A stretch of DNA of 64,000 nt from Heterobilharzia americana. Its lineage: Eukaryota; Platyhelminthes; Trematoda; Strigeidida; Schistosomatidae. The DNA is taken from the NCBI GenBank assembly GCA_944470555.2, contig OX104134.1:109796701-109860700 (forward strand), read 5' to 3'. Of this stretch, positions 34,994 through 44,110 are shown in pieces. A program made the position numbers and the translations under genes. Position 1 is the stretch's first letter. Each line of letters begins with the position of its first letter. The notes under the pieces were generated by a model. That model saw only the letters and a list, made by a program, of their open reading frames with translations. It searched no databases and was not told the DNA's origin.

Positions 34994-35326
34994 TTATTTT
35001 TGGGGCCGACCTTTTCTAACCCCCCCTTCCACTGAGAAGGCAGCATCAGCTTGGCACTGCTGGTCATCCAAGGGAAACACCTTACTGCTGTCACACCCCA
35101 TCCAGCTAGCAGCAGTACGACTTCGCCCTCAGACCCCCATCATAGTATAGCAATTTACACTATGACGGTAACTGCTTTTCGTCTAACCACTACCCAACAG
35201 ACCTTTCTGGTATGGTAGGACCTCGAGGGAACAAGCGTTCCACCAGCATAGCTCGTTGGGTCATTGTGATATGCAAGCCCGACCACCACGTCAAGGTAGC
35301 AGCTATCGGTCGGGAGTGCTTGGTCA

Positions 35327-35553
35327 ACAGAAGCGTTGCTGTGGGATCAGTTGAACTTCACTTCAAAGTGTTGCACCAGACGTTCTAGCAGTCTGTCCCG
35401 ATAGGTTATCAGCGTCCCAGCCTTTTCGGTTATCATATCATCTTCTTCTTGCCTGTACCGCTAATAAGTGTAATTTTCCGGATAGTACCCAAAACTGATG
35501 CCTTCTTCAGTTCCCTTGCTTTTGCCAAGCACCACTGCTCGCGATCATTGTGA
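35327..35553 (-). mobile_element. Old RTE copy, middle piece
   Basis: Continues the old element from 31,349: the HFEVKFN-like region and the linker matching 33,220-33,440 of the intact copy, ending at CGATCATTG, where another RTE was inserted. The duplicated GTGA (35,550-35,553 and 36,847-36,850) may be the target duplication of that second insertion. Confidence 0.7.
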
Positions 35554-36850
35554 TCATCAACATCATCAATATCAACATAGGACCAGGCGTTACTGCGTAA
35601 CGGTTCGACTTGTCACACCTCATATCAGTACATCAAGCAGAAAGGCAGTGAGGTGAAAGATGAAGATAAGAAAATTCAGTCACAAGAAACATAAAGTACG
35701 AGAAGAGAGAAAGGAAGAATGACAAAATGGTGAGATTCGGTTTAGTGTCGTTAAGATGAGGATAATATGTGTATACATCTGCGCCACTGACATCGGTTCT
35801 GAACCATATCACCCAGAGTCTCCAACCACTGGTTCCTCTTGTCCCGCCGACCCCAACCACCTAGTCTGCATCGCCCCACATGGCTCAAACCAACAGTCAG
35901 AGACTTCATGCATTGGTGCCATCTTTTAGTCTGGTCACCTCGGCCCTCTTACAGCCTGGACCTACTTCAGCCAACATTGTGTGACGAGGCAATCGACGAC
36001 TAGGCATACGTAGTACGTATCCCAATCACCTCAGTCGATGAAGGTTCATAACCTCGTCAACTGATCTACCTCTTCTACCTAAAACTCTATACCTGACATC
36101 TACGTTACTCATGTGGTGACACCACGGAATACGGTCTATACTACGAAGGCAACGATGGTCAAACACCTGAACCATTCTCATGTCTTCCACCTTCAATGAC
36201 CATGTTTCACAGCCATACACAGCAGAACAGACCGGACTGCTGTGCAGTACACACGACCTTAATAGACAATCGGATATCACGGCGGCACCACATGTGGCGT
36301 AAATTGGCGAAAGCCAGTCCAGACTTCTGTATTCGTGCAGAGATTTCATCAGCCACTCAGCCAGCCACCAGGGCTGATCCTACTTCCCAGGTAAGTGAAA
36401 TGGTCGACACACTCAACCACTTCACTCTCTATTGTTAGCCACGGTGGGGCACCGTTGAAGACCAATCCTGGAGCAACAAATTGCATTTGGATGGTGAGAA
36501 ACGCATCCCAAACATTCTCAAATTACCACTCAAAGTGTTCAGAGGACTCTGCATCTTGTCAGCGTCTTCACTTAACAGGACTATGTAATGTCATCTCCAG
36601 ATTCTAGGTCTAACGAAAATTCTCCTGCGATTAGGTCAACGTCTGTGTAACCCGGTGACGTGAGGGAGACCTCCATAAAAATATCTGTGGTGAAATTGAA
36701 TAAGAATGGAGACAGTGGGCATCCTTGACGGACACCACTCGATGAGTATAGCTCCCTGGACATCTCACCATAGGCTCTAATACGCCCACAAGTGCTCGAG
36801 TAGAGAGCCTTCAATAAGGTGGTGTACTTACTTGGCACGCCTTTCAGTGA
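35554..36850 (-). mobile_element. 5'-truncated RTE retrotransposon copy, dead RT motif
   Basis: Almost identical to the copy at 24.08-25.35 kb (about ten scattered differences noticed by eye, including two 1-bp deletions). It has the same 3' UTR start, the same C-terminal domain variants (SIDRIPW, GWGRRDKRNQW) and the same 4-bp duplication that breaks the frame just after the GDD remnant of YADD. It extends slightly further 5' than the other copy (GMPSKYTTLLKALYSSTCGR). Confidence 0.85.
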
Positions 36851-38290
36851 GACTTGGTCAATTCGCGTTTGAGCTGCTTTCGCTCCTCATTGTAGTCACA
36901 GCTAATCACAATGAGCCTTCTCACATCAGTCAGTTCGAATCAGGTTGCTGAAATCCAATGACTTTGTTAACCATCTTGGATGTATCTTTCCAACTTTCTG
37001 TTTCTAAGCAAACTGAACGTTACGCTAGACTTCATCACGATGGAAACTGCTGTCATGCTCAGATAGATGCTTAGCTACCTCCTCCTTAGATGTTTACTTC
37101 ACCTCCTCATCTTCCAATCCAGCATGCACAAGCTCAGCTGCCGTCCGTTTTCTGAGACCAGTAAGTTTCAGGCATACACGACCTCGAACTAACGCGGGAT
37201 CGGAGTACGAGAAGGGACTCCGGAAAAAGTGGCAATCCTCCACCAATCGTCTCCAACGATGGCCTGTAGCAATATGATCTATCTGTGTCAATCGTCAGGC
37301 TGATGCCACCGGACGCCATGTGAGACGTTGTCTCTCCTTATGCTTGAAGTTGGTGTTGGGCAGAAACAAGTGGTTTTCAGAACAGAATCGCAACAGATGA
37401 TCACTGTTGTCGGTTCATTGCCACAGAATTGTGTAGATGCCTCCAAAAGCCTTTCCGAATGGCCCAGCTCTCCTACTTAAGTGTTAAAGTTGCCTGCTAT
37501 TATGACTGCATGTGAATGTTTTTGCTTTCTGTAACGACATTGATAACTTTTGAACGAATTCCTTCTTTGCATCACGCGAACTGTAGTTAGTGGGGATGTA
37601 GGTGGAGATTATGAATAGGCATCGGTAAGTCTCACGATCCTTCCTAGTTTTTACAGACCCATTCTGCTACACTGCACACAGATGGATGTTGGCCGGTATC
37701 CATTCGAGAAGTGTGCCTTCTGCTCGAGAACTTAATGAAATGCCTACACCTCGAGTCCATGAGAGTTAACCATTAATCTTTCGGCACTCTTGAAGTGAAT
37801 TTTGCAAACTCACCAATTAGCCAGATGATGGTAACTGAATAATCACACTCGGATCCCGCTTGCGTGTCTCTAAAAGACATAGCTTTAGATTCCAGAATTC
37901 TTGCGAGGGATTCATGTTGTCGAATTTTTCAAAGGGTTTAGATGCTGACGCCTCCAATGTGAAATCAACAGGAAAGTTTTAGGTAACTAGGAACGGTGTT
38001 TCACCGGCTTCAATCGTTGACAATGGTCGCAGAGTAAGAGGTTGAGGAAGTTGGTCTGATATTGATATTAGAAAGTGAAGTTAAAGGAGAAGACAAAAAT
38101 AAGTTAAGTCAACTATGTTTGGTTGGTTCAGAAGCGTGCGAGTGATTGCTACTTCCGGCTGCCAACATCTAGAAGTTGTTTTTGCGAGATACCTGAAAAA
38201 GAAGAGGGAAACGAGTTGTAACCACTGAACTCATAGGACATCTTGATGCCCGTCACACAAAGTCTTTTGAGGGTTGCCGGTTTGAGATTT
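36851..38290 (-). mobile_element. Old RTE copy, right piece (endonuclease and 5' UTR)
   Basis: Continues in register from 35,549: linker, then endonuclease remains including QIDHIATGHRWRRLVEDC and SDPALVRGRVCLKL near 37,290-37,160, then the 5' UTR with a TTTTTCAG-like motif at 38,193. Frameshifts and stops are common. Bases 37,076-37,855 recur inverted at 40,741-41,522. Confidence 0.75.
37076..37855 (-). repeat. Left arm of a 780-bp inverted repeat
   Basis: This part of the old RTE is the inverted complement of 40,741-41,522. In the stretches compared base by base, 60-base lines were identical or differed by one or two bases, including single-base indels. Both arms share the same disabling lesions, so they derive from one already-dead copy. 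Confidence 0.85.
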
Positions 38291-39055
38291 GGTTCCTTTA
38301 GTATCTATGACCCCGGCACCGGAATACCATAAGGGCAGGGAAGAGGGTGCTATTCTTAAAGTCAACCATTACAAAGCCCCTTCTCATAGGTGTATGTCTG
38401 TGAAACATGGCGACTAGAGGTGGAGGACATGATGGAAGGCCTGAAGTGTTAGACCATGGTTGTCTGTGTAGCATAGGCCACATATAGTGGTGTCAGCTGG
38501 TCATTCAGAGAGAAGTCAGATGAAGAGCTTTAGGTAGAGGGAGGCCAGTTGACGAGTTTGTGAAACCGTCGTCGACTGAGTTGTGTGGGCTATGTGTCGC
38601 GCATATCAATTCATCATGTGTCTGGTTGCACAATGTTAGCTGAAGTGAGGCAAAGAAAGTGTTTGCGGTGGTCAAGGTTTCAACATGGGATCAGTCGATG
38701 AGGCATTTGACTGTTGATTTGAGCGGTTGAGGGGAATGCAGACTTCCGTGTTGGGGTCCGCTTGACAACGGAAACCAGTGGTTGGAGACTATCCGTGATA
38801 TGACTGAGAATAAATCTCAATGGCACCTATTTATCTACATACCACCTTCGTCTCAGTCATCATACTGAACTTCAGTATTCTGTCGTTCCTCATCGTTTTC
38901 TCTAGACGAGTTTGTACCACTTTTGACTGCTGTCTTGTTTATTTTTTTAAATCTTTGATGCATCTTTGGTGCATTGTCGCTTGGTTCGCTGATATGAGGT
39001 GTCGCAACCTGGACCTTTACGCACCAAGCCCAGGTACCTCATTGACTTTTACTTT
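38291..39055 (+). mobile_element. Decayed RTE tail on the plus strand
   Basis: Remains of the RTE C-terminus in plus orientation, ending DNGNQWLETIRDMTENKSQW (near 38,770-38,820), then a 3' UTR-like region to about 39,050 (CATCTTTGGTGCATTGTC and CAACCTGGACC). It interrupts the 5' UTR of the old minus-strand RTE, which resumes at about 39,060. The left boundary is uncertain. Confidence 0.6.
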
Positions 39056-39160
39056 CTGTCTTCTGGTATGGTAGGACCTCAAAAAACAAGCATTCCAACC
39101 TGTGTAGGTAGCTGGATTATTATGGTAAGCAAGCTTGACTACCACGTGAAATCTCATTTT
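39056..39160 (-). mobile_element. Old RTE copy, 5' UTR end
   Basis: Matches 35,205-35,300 of the full element (GGTATGGTAGGACCTC and the ACCACGT block). It is probably the 5' terminus of the nested old RTE. Confidence 0.55.
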
Positions 39161-39625
39161 ATTAGATTGCATTATTAAAACGATCGCGGAGTAACCAAGT
39201 GAGATTTCCTCTTTCGAAGTTTTCTTCACCACTTACGGAATGAAAGAACGGTAATTTAGTGTGTAAAATCCTAAGAGTAGATACTTTCTGAATTTCCCTC
39301 CTCTAACCGCTAAGCAATACAGTTTGGAATCTTAAATATCCAAAGAAAACACTACCACACCAGCCTAATACAGTAATCAATACAAACGTCTTCAGACCTC
39401 TTATCTAAGAGAAGTCAATAACTCTAATCTAGCAGATTTCCCCAAACCCCGCCTATCCCCCCCCCTCCAGTCGAATACAATTTAAACTCATTATCTATAT
39501 AAAATCATGCAGAATAGACGATTAAGGTCACTAGATTATAAGCTGGTACTCGAGAAAGTATGCCGTAACGCATCAAAGTAAAATCCACATTACAGTGTAA
39601 TTCATGTTTATCGGAGATAACTTAC
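39161..39625. other. Intron or spacer, no recognised feature
   Basis: No coding or repeat match recognised. Confidence 0.4.
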
Positions 39626-39753
39626 CTTACATGACGAATCAAAGTTCTTGCAACAAATAATTAAGCTCTTCAGCATAGAATCATTCAAGTCGATGTTGTG
39701 TTTTATACCATACTGCAAAAGTGTATGTAAAAACAATAAGCAATCTGTGTCGA
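39626..39753 (-). CDS. Exon of unidentified minus-strand gene
   Basis: Acceptor ATTTCGTCCAG, donor AAG|GTAAGT. It is preceded by a 40-nt intron (39,754-39,793), a size typical of the small 5' introns of schistosome genes. The two starting bases join the final C of the previous exon to give a Leu codon. It reads DTDCLLFLHTLLQYGIKHN and LNDSMLKSLIICCKNFDSSC, ending in phase 0. Confidence 0.75.
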
Positions 39754-39793
39754 CTGGACGAAATAGTATGAAATAATAAATTGAAGAACATAC

Positions 39794-39888
39794 GCATATA
39801 TGATTCACATGCCTTCTCAACTGAAATAACCAAGACTGACGGAAGTTTACAAGAAAAATCGACAAAAGAATTGAATTCTAAAATTTGA
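39794..39888 (-). CDS. Exon of unidentified minus-strand gene
   Basis: Acceptor CACTATATTAAG, donor ATG C|GTATGT. One starting base completes AGT with the previous exon. It reads QILEFNSFVDFSCKLPSVL and VISVEKACESYM. A second AG at 39,878 is possible but breaks phase with the previous exon. Confidence 0.7.
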
Positions 39889-39981
39889 CTTAATATAGTG
39901 AAAACCAACGCTGATATGGATTTCTGCTCGGATGAACTAAATTAAAATGATGAGAAACCAGTGACTACGAAAGAAACTTAC

Positions 39982-40040
39982 CTTAGAAATACTGAGTTCC
40001 ATAGACTAGGAAATAGCAACTCAAAGCCTTTTAATCCAAT
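39982..40040 (-). CDS. Exon of unidentified minus-strand gene
   Basis: Acceptor TTTCTCTATTCTAG, donor AAG|GTAAGT. It starts in phase 0 and reads IGLKGFELLFPSLWNSVFL, ending two bases into a codon completed by the next exon. Both splice sites are close to consensus. Confidence 0.7.
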
Positions 40041-40081
40041 CTAGAATAGAGAAATAAACACTTTATTAAGACACAACTTAC

Positions 40082-40158
40082 GAGTGATGGGTCGAAAGCC
40101 ATACTCGCAATACTCTCAATTAATAATATTCGAAGATCACTTGGTAGACTGTCGTCAT
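40082..40158 (-). CDS. First visible exon of unidentified minus-strand gene
   Basis: Acceptor TTTTTTCAATCACAG, donor CTC|GTAAGT. It reads DDSLPSDLRILLIESIASM and AFDPSL, ending in phase 0. It begins two bases into a codon, so at least one exon lies further upstream; none was recognised up to the LTR element. With the next three exons it forms a compact cluster (four exons in 0.55 kb), the arrangement seen at 5' ends of schistosome genes. Confidence 0.7.
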
Positions 40159-40740
40159 CTGTGATTGAAAAAAGAAGCAAATGATATTACTGGTATTTGC
40201 CGCATAAAGGCGAAAAATAGAAAACCACACATCGACTGCGCAAGCATGTGCATATGAATAAACATTTCACTCTGGATAACCTAACACCATACATTGTATT
40301 CTGACATTCACAAAACTTTATTCCCAATAAAATTCTTTCGATAAACAACTCGTTTCACCAAAATCCATTTCGCTTACATTTACAGTTATCACTTACTAGC
40401 TTACACCAGAACCCCAACCGATAGATGCTACCATGATGCGGTGGTCAGACTTACGTACCAGAATGATACAACGCGTTATGCTAACAGAACGCTTTTTCAC
40501 TGGAGTCTCTACCATAGTAGAAAGGTCAGATGGATAGTATTAAAACAAAAAGAAGTTACCGCTATGCTATGAACTGCTACACTATTATGGAAGTCCGAAT
40601 GCGAAGTCTTACAGCTATCTGGATCAGCTGTGACGGCAGTAACGTGTCACCCACGGAAGATCAGCAGTAATAGGTTAATTCTGCCCTCTCTATAGGGAAA
40701 GCCGTGACGAGAAAACGTTGGCACCAAAAACTGTACAAAC
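40159..40740. other. Spacer, no recognised feature
   Basis: Could contain the start of the minus-strand gene. No convincing first exon or promoter was seen. Confidence 0.35.
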
Positions 40741-41522
40741 TGGATCCGGGTGTGATTATTCAGTTACCATCATCTGGCTAATTTGGTGAGTTTGCAAAAT
40801 TCACTTCAAGAGTGCCGAAAGATCAAATGGTTAACTCTCATGGACTCGAGGGTGTAGGCATTTCATTAAGTTCTCGAGCAGAAGGCACACTTCTCGAATG
40901 GATACCGGCCAACATCCATCTGTGTGCAGTGTAGCAGAATGGGTCTGTAAAAACTAGAAGGATCGTGAGACTTACCGATGCCTATTCATAATCTCCACCT
41001 ACATCCCCACTAACTACAGTTCGCGTGATGCAAAGAAGGAATTCGTTCAAAAGTTATCAATGTCGTTACAGAAAGCAAAAACATTCACATGCAGTCATAA
41101 TACCAGGCAACTTTAACACTTAAGTAGGAGAGCTGGGCCATTCGGAAAGGCTTTTGGAGGCATCTACACAATTCTGTGGCAATGAACGACAACAGTGATC
41201 ATCGTGTTGCGATTCTGTTCTGAAAACCACTTGTTTCTGCCCAACACCAACTTCAAGCATAAGGAGAGACAACGTCTCACATGGCGTCCGGTGGCATCAG
41301 CCTGACGATTGACACAGATAGATCATTTGCTACAGGCCATCGTTGGAGACGATTGGTGGAGGATTGCCACTTTTTCCGGAGTCCCTTCTCGTACTCCGAT
41401 CCCGCGTTAGTCGAGGTCGTGTATGCCTGAAACTTACTGGTCTCAGAAAACGGACGGCAGCTGAGCTTGTGCATGCTGGATTGAGATGAGGAGGTGAAGT
41501 AAACATCTAAGGAGGAGGTAGA
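40741..41522 (+). repeat. Right arm of the 780-bp inverted repeat (RTE endonuclease relic)
   Basis: Plus-strand copy of the old RTE endonuclease region (reading as the complement of 37,076-37,855). It ends abruptly on both sides in unrelated sequence, without a microsatellite tail, so it looks like a duplicated segment rather than a fresh retrotransposition. Confidence 0.8.
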
Positions 41523-42410
41523 ATAAGATCAATAATCTAGAAAAAACACAACGACACAATAGGCTGGGTGAGATAAAACTACTGTACTCAAGTTCAATAT
41601 AATTAGGTCCATCCATCCAAATCAATGCAGAACCAGGCATTACTGTGTAACGGTGTGAGTTGCCACAAATATGTAATTAGGTGGAGAGATTGATTACTGA
41701 ATTGTTGTTCATCGAATCAACACTCAACACATGTAATGGGAATGACGAAACACCTATACCAGAGATAAGAGTAATTTTACTACCAATAAAAAACAAACTT
41801 ATATAAAGTGACGTAACTATAAAAATCAAATGCCAAAAGTAGTATGATTACATTGATATGAATATGAGGAATAATTTATGCTTGAAACGTCATCAAGTAA
41901 ATAATAGTGTATCACTGTGTATTATAAATAAAATAAACACATATAATGTGGATGATATGATGGATCATTAACATAATTAGAACGCTGGCAATATCGAGGC
42001 ATCCGCACAGGAGCCCATATGCTAATAGAGACTGATCAATTCGGTCCAATCAACGACGGTATCATATAAAAACAATTATACTAATATAGAAGATAAATGG
42101 ACTATTTTTTTAGTGATTAGTCATAAACAGTGAGTAAAAACAAGAATACAAGGAATAATAATAAAGAAGGGTGTAAGGTGGGTGCAAATTAGTAGTATGG
42201 TTTATTGAGAACAGTTATTAGGTCATGGTATTAAATTTTTGCAAAGATTTCATAAAGAGTAATTAATGCGAACAAACTAACGTTTCCCTACTAGACGAGC
42301 ATGATATGTTGCATGGTTAACTAGTTTAGCATAATAGAATATAGCCTCTGCAAAGAAGTTAATTGGGAAGAAATATTTCTTTAGAGGTAGTGTCTATCAC
42401 AGACTGACAT
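41523..42410. other. AT-rich spacer with one shared repeat
   Basis: The segment 41,868-41,946 (AATAATTTATGCT, CGTCATCAAGTAAA, GTGTATCACTGTGT) recurs in diverged form at 51,265-51,346. Nothing else was recognised. Confidence 0.45.
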
Positions 42411-42570
42411 CATTTAGAGAATCAGTGAGAACCTTGGAGCACTATATGTCTGTTTCTTCCTAGAACGTAACTCCTCACCAGTGCTTCCTCATGAACTCGC
42501 CGAGGATCAGTGGTTCTCCAGTTGATGTTAGTCAACGATGAATATCAACATGGAATCCATATAATCCCCA
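42410..42570 (-). mobile_element. SINE mosaic or diverged copy
   Basis: Contains blocks of the hammerhead-type SINE on both strands: GTTTCTTCCTAGAACGTAACTCCTCACCAGTGC on the plus strand is a degraded stem-II region, followed by CAGTGGTTCTCCAGTTGATG, which is the downstream SINE body. Probably rearranged. Confidence 0.4.
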
Positions 42571-42744
42571 CAAACCTCGAACTAAATTACTATCTAGCAC
42601 TAAGGAGTAACATGCTTGGAGCTGGATGTATAGAAGTTCTAGTGTTAAGTCATAACTTTTGGGGCAAACCAAGTCAGACGTGAAGTGGATGCCGATTGAA
42701 GACCTTAGATAATAATCACGCTGTATTAGGGAATAACGGAAGTA

Positions 42745-42830
42745 TGAAAGTGTGGACCACTGAACTCCGACTGAATCGCTGAATGGTCATCGCGAGACCT
42801 GAAAGCCCTGAGTTCGATCAGTGGAGAAGT
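42745..42830 (+). mobile_element. SINE, left part, interrupted by the LTR element
   Basis: tRNA-like head with CACTGAACTCCGACTGAATC, GCTGAATGGTC (A-box-like) and GAGTTCGATC (B-box-like). The expected continuation (GGTCATAGGTGCG) is found immediately after the right LTR at 47,463, so the LTR element landed inside this SINE. Confidence 0.7.
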
Positions 42831-43262
42831 TGTAGGGATGCGTGTTACAATTCCGTAACGTTTGATCAACCCTACTTAATTTGATGTGCTCTAGTACCTG
42901 CTTAACCAGTACTTTACCTAACGTGTAAGTACTGGTAACAAAACACAAATCAAAAGAACTGATACGCAATGTATTTAAAGGAGCTATGTATTTAAGGTAA
43001 ATGTTATAATAATGAATGAGGGAAAAGTTTAATCAACTTATCTGGCTTGTAAGGCTGAACTAGGGACTCGGAGTACGTGCGTGGTGATCAGCACAATGGA
43101 GCGCAAAAATGGCGTCCAAGCCTGCTCGGATGCATGCTCGTTAAAACAAAACTTAAAACACCCTAAGCATCCGGAGGCAAGCTAGAGATTTATTTAGTTA
43201 ATTTAATTTAAACTATTTATTTTAGCCCTAGTTATATTTTGGTGCCAGGAAGGTGCACTACA
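42831..43262 (-). repeat. 3' LTR
   Basis: 432 bp, identical by eye to the other LTR. In element orientation it starts TGTAGTGCAC and ends CATCCCTACA. The polypurine tract would be the purine-rich AGGAGGGGGAT just upstream in element sense (about 43,266-43,276). Confidence 0.9.
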
Positions 43263-43269
43263 GGTTATC

Positions 43270-43318
43270 CCCCTCCTAGAAGGTTGTTGGGATACCGGCA
43301 ACCTTCGATCCTAGGAGG
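43270..43318. repeat. Hairpin-forming palindrome next to the polypurine tract
   Basis: CCTCCTAG pairs with CTAGGAGG and AAGGTTG pairs with CAACCTT around a short loop, giving about 15 paired bases. It sits immediately upstream (element sense) of the putative polypurine tract. Confidence 0.6.
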
Positions 43319-43890
43319 CGACTGCGAGGCGGACACGCAACACCTTTCCATATTGGTGATGGAGTAGGTGACGTGTGGGTCTCCGAAGCTAGTGCAACTA
43401 TGCACACCTACGAGGTAAGATAACTTTGCGTCTAGACGCAACCCTTCTCGCAGTGGTGGAAGGTGACCCAAAGCCTCCGTCTACTTTTCCCTATTGCTTC
43501 TTAATCTACCGGGGAGTGTACAGGGGGAAATTGGTACAAAGAGAACCGAAGAACGATCCAAGTAGCATCGTCAGCGGCCAATTGTATCCAATTTTCAACG
43601 CATTTTCTAGGTTCTGCAAGAAGAAAGAAATGGGACATTAGAGTGCTAATTCAATTCAAAAAAAAAAAAAAGAAGTGGGAGTACAGAAAAAAAAAAATAA
43701 CCAACCAAAAAAAGTTTTCGGAATTTAAATTGTATTTTTGGTTTTTCTTTTTTTTTTTTTGAAAAAAAAACTGTTTGCAAAGTAGTAAACATGACTTTTG
43801 AAAACTTTAGGTATGAAAACGCATTGAAAGTGTATGCCACGACCAAGTAGTTGAAACTCCGAATTCACCAAGTGTGAAGTTGCTCTGGGG
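43319..43890 (-). other. Untranslated 3' part of the LTR element with A/T runs
   Basis: No open frame on the element strand. Contains unusual homopolymer runs: A14 near 43,659, A11 near 43,687, T14 near 43,747 and A9 near 43,762. Confidence 0.6.
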
Positions 43891-44110
43891 CTAATTAACG
43901 AACTCGGCGTATCGCTTGGGCCAATGTACACGCCTCCCAGCACGTGTAGAGGTTACTGGATCAGTGTTACTAGACGTGGCTCTTTTAGAAGGTTCAGGAT
44001 ACGCGCGACTAAACGAGTCTGTTTGGGAGTCCGGCGGCAAGGGTCTGGGTGTGCCTGTGGAGGTGTCGCACAATATTGACACTTCACTGTTCAGGAGCGG
44101 TAACGCTGTA
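43891..44110 (-). pseudogene. Pol C-terminal tail, out of frame after the integrase deletion
   Basis: The frame ends TRAGRRVHWPKRYAEFVN, the basic, aromatic tail seen at the end of many Gypsy pol proteins after integrase. It lies in a different frame from the RNase H part, with the junction near 44,110. It is therefore untranslated in this copy unless a second frameshift occurs. Confidence 0.65.

Larger units (their letters stand above)
31362..35314 (-). mobile_element. Full-length RTE-clade (SR2-like) non-LTR retrotransposon
   Basis: A complete element of about 3.95 kb. The 3' end (left) is a GAT-type microsatellite (31,362-31,395) followed by a 3' UTR. The long ORF occupies 31,577 to about 34,510 and beyond, and the 5' UTR extends to about 35,314. 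It is flanked by the 12-bp duplication AGTG(G/C)TTGGTCA at 31,350-31,361 and 35,315-35,326, with one mismatch, showing target-primed insertion. The target is an older RTE relative, whose sequence resumes on the other side. The intact ORF and near-perfect duplication indicate a fairly young insertion. Confidence 0.9.
5748..40158 (-). other. Locus of a large unidentified multi-exon gene, minus strand
   Basis: Candidate exons with AG acceptors and GT donors are scattered over 34 kb and listed separately. Two runs join in consistent phase: 40,158 to 39,626 (four exons, one 40-nt intron) and 23,572 to 5,748 (six exons). Exons at 28.4-28.7 and 28.1-28.3 kb also join in phase. Linkage between these groups is inferred from shared strand, absence of another gene and similar protein character: leucine-rich, amphipathic-helix-like segments as in HEAT-repeat or other alpha-solenoid proteins. 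I do not recognise the family. Both ends are incomplete: the first visible exon starts inside a codon and the last ends in a split codon. The introns are filled with mobile elements. RNA-seq would settle the model. Confidence 0.6.

Noticed and set aside
43265..43320. Palindrome considered as a transcription terminator
   Set aside because: This is a eukaryotic element; the position next to the polypurine tract suits a retroelement signal better.
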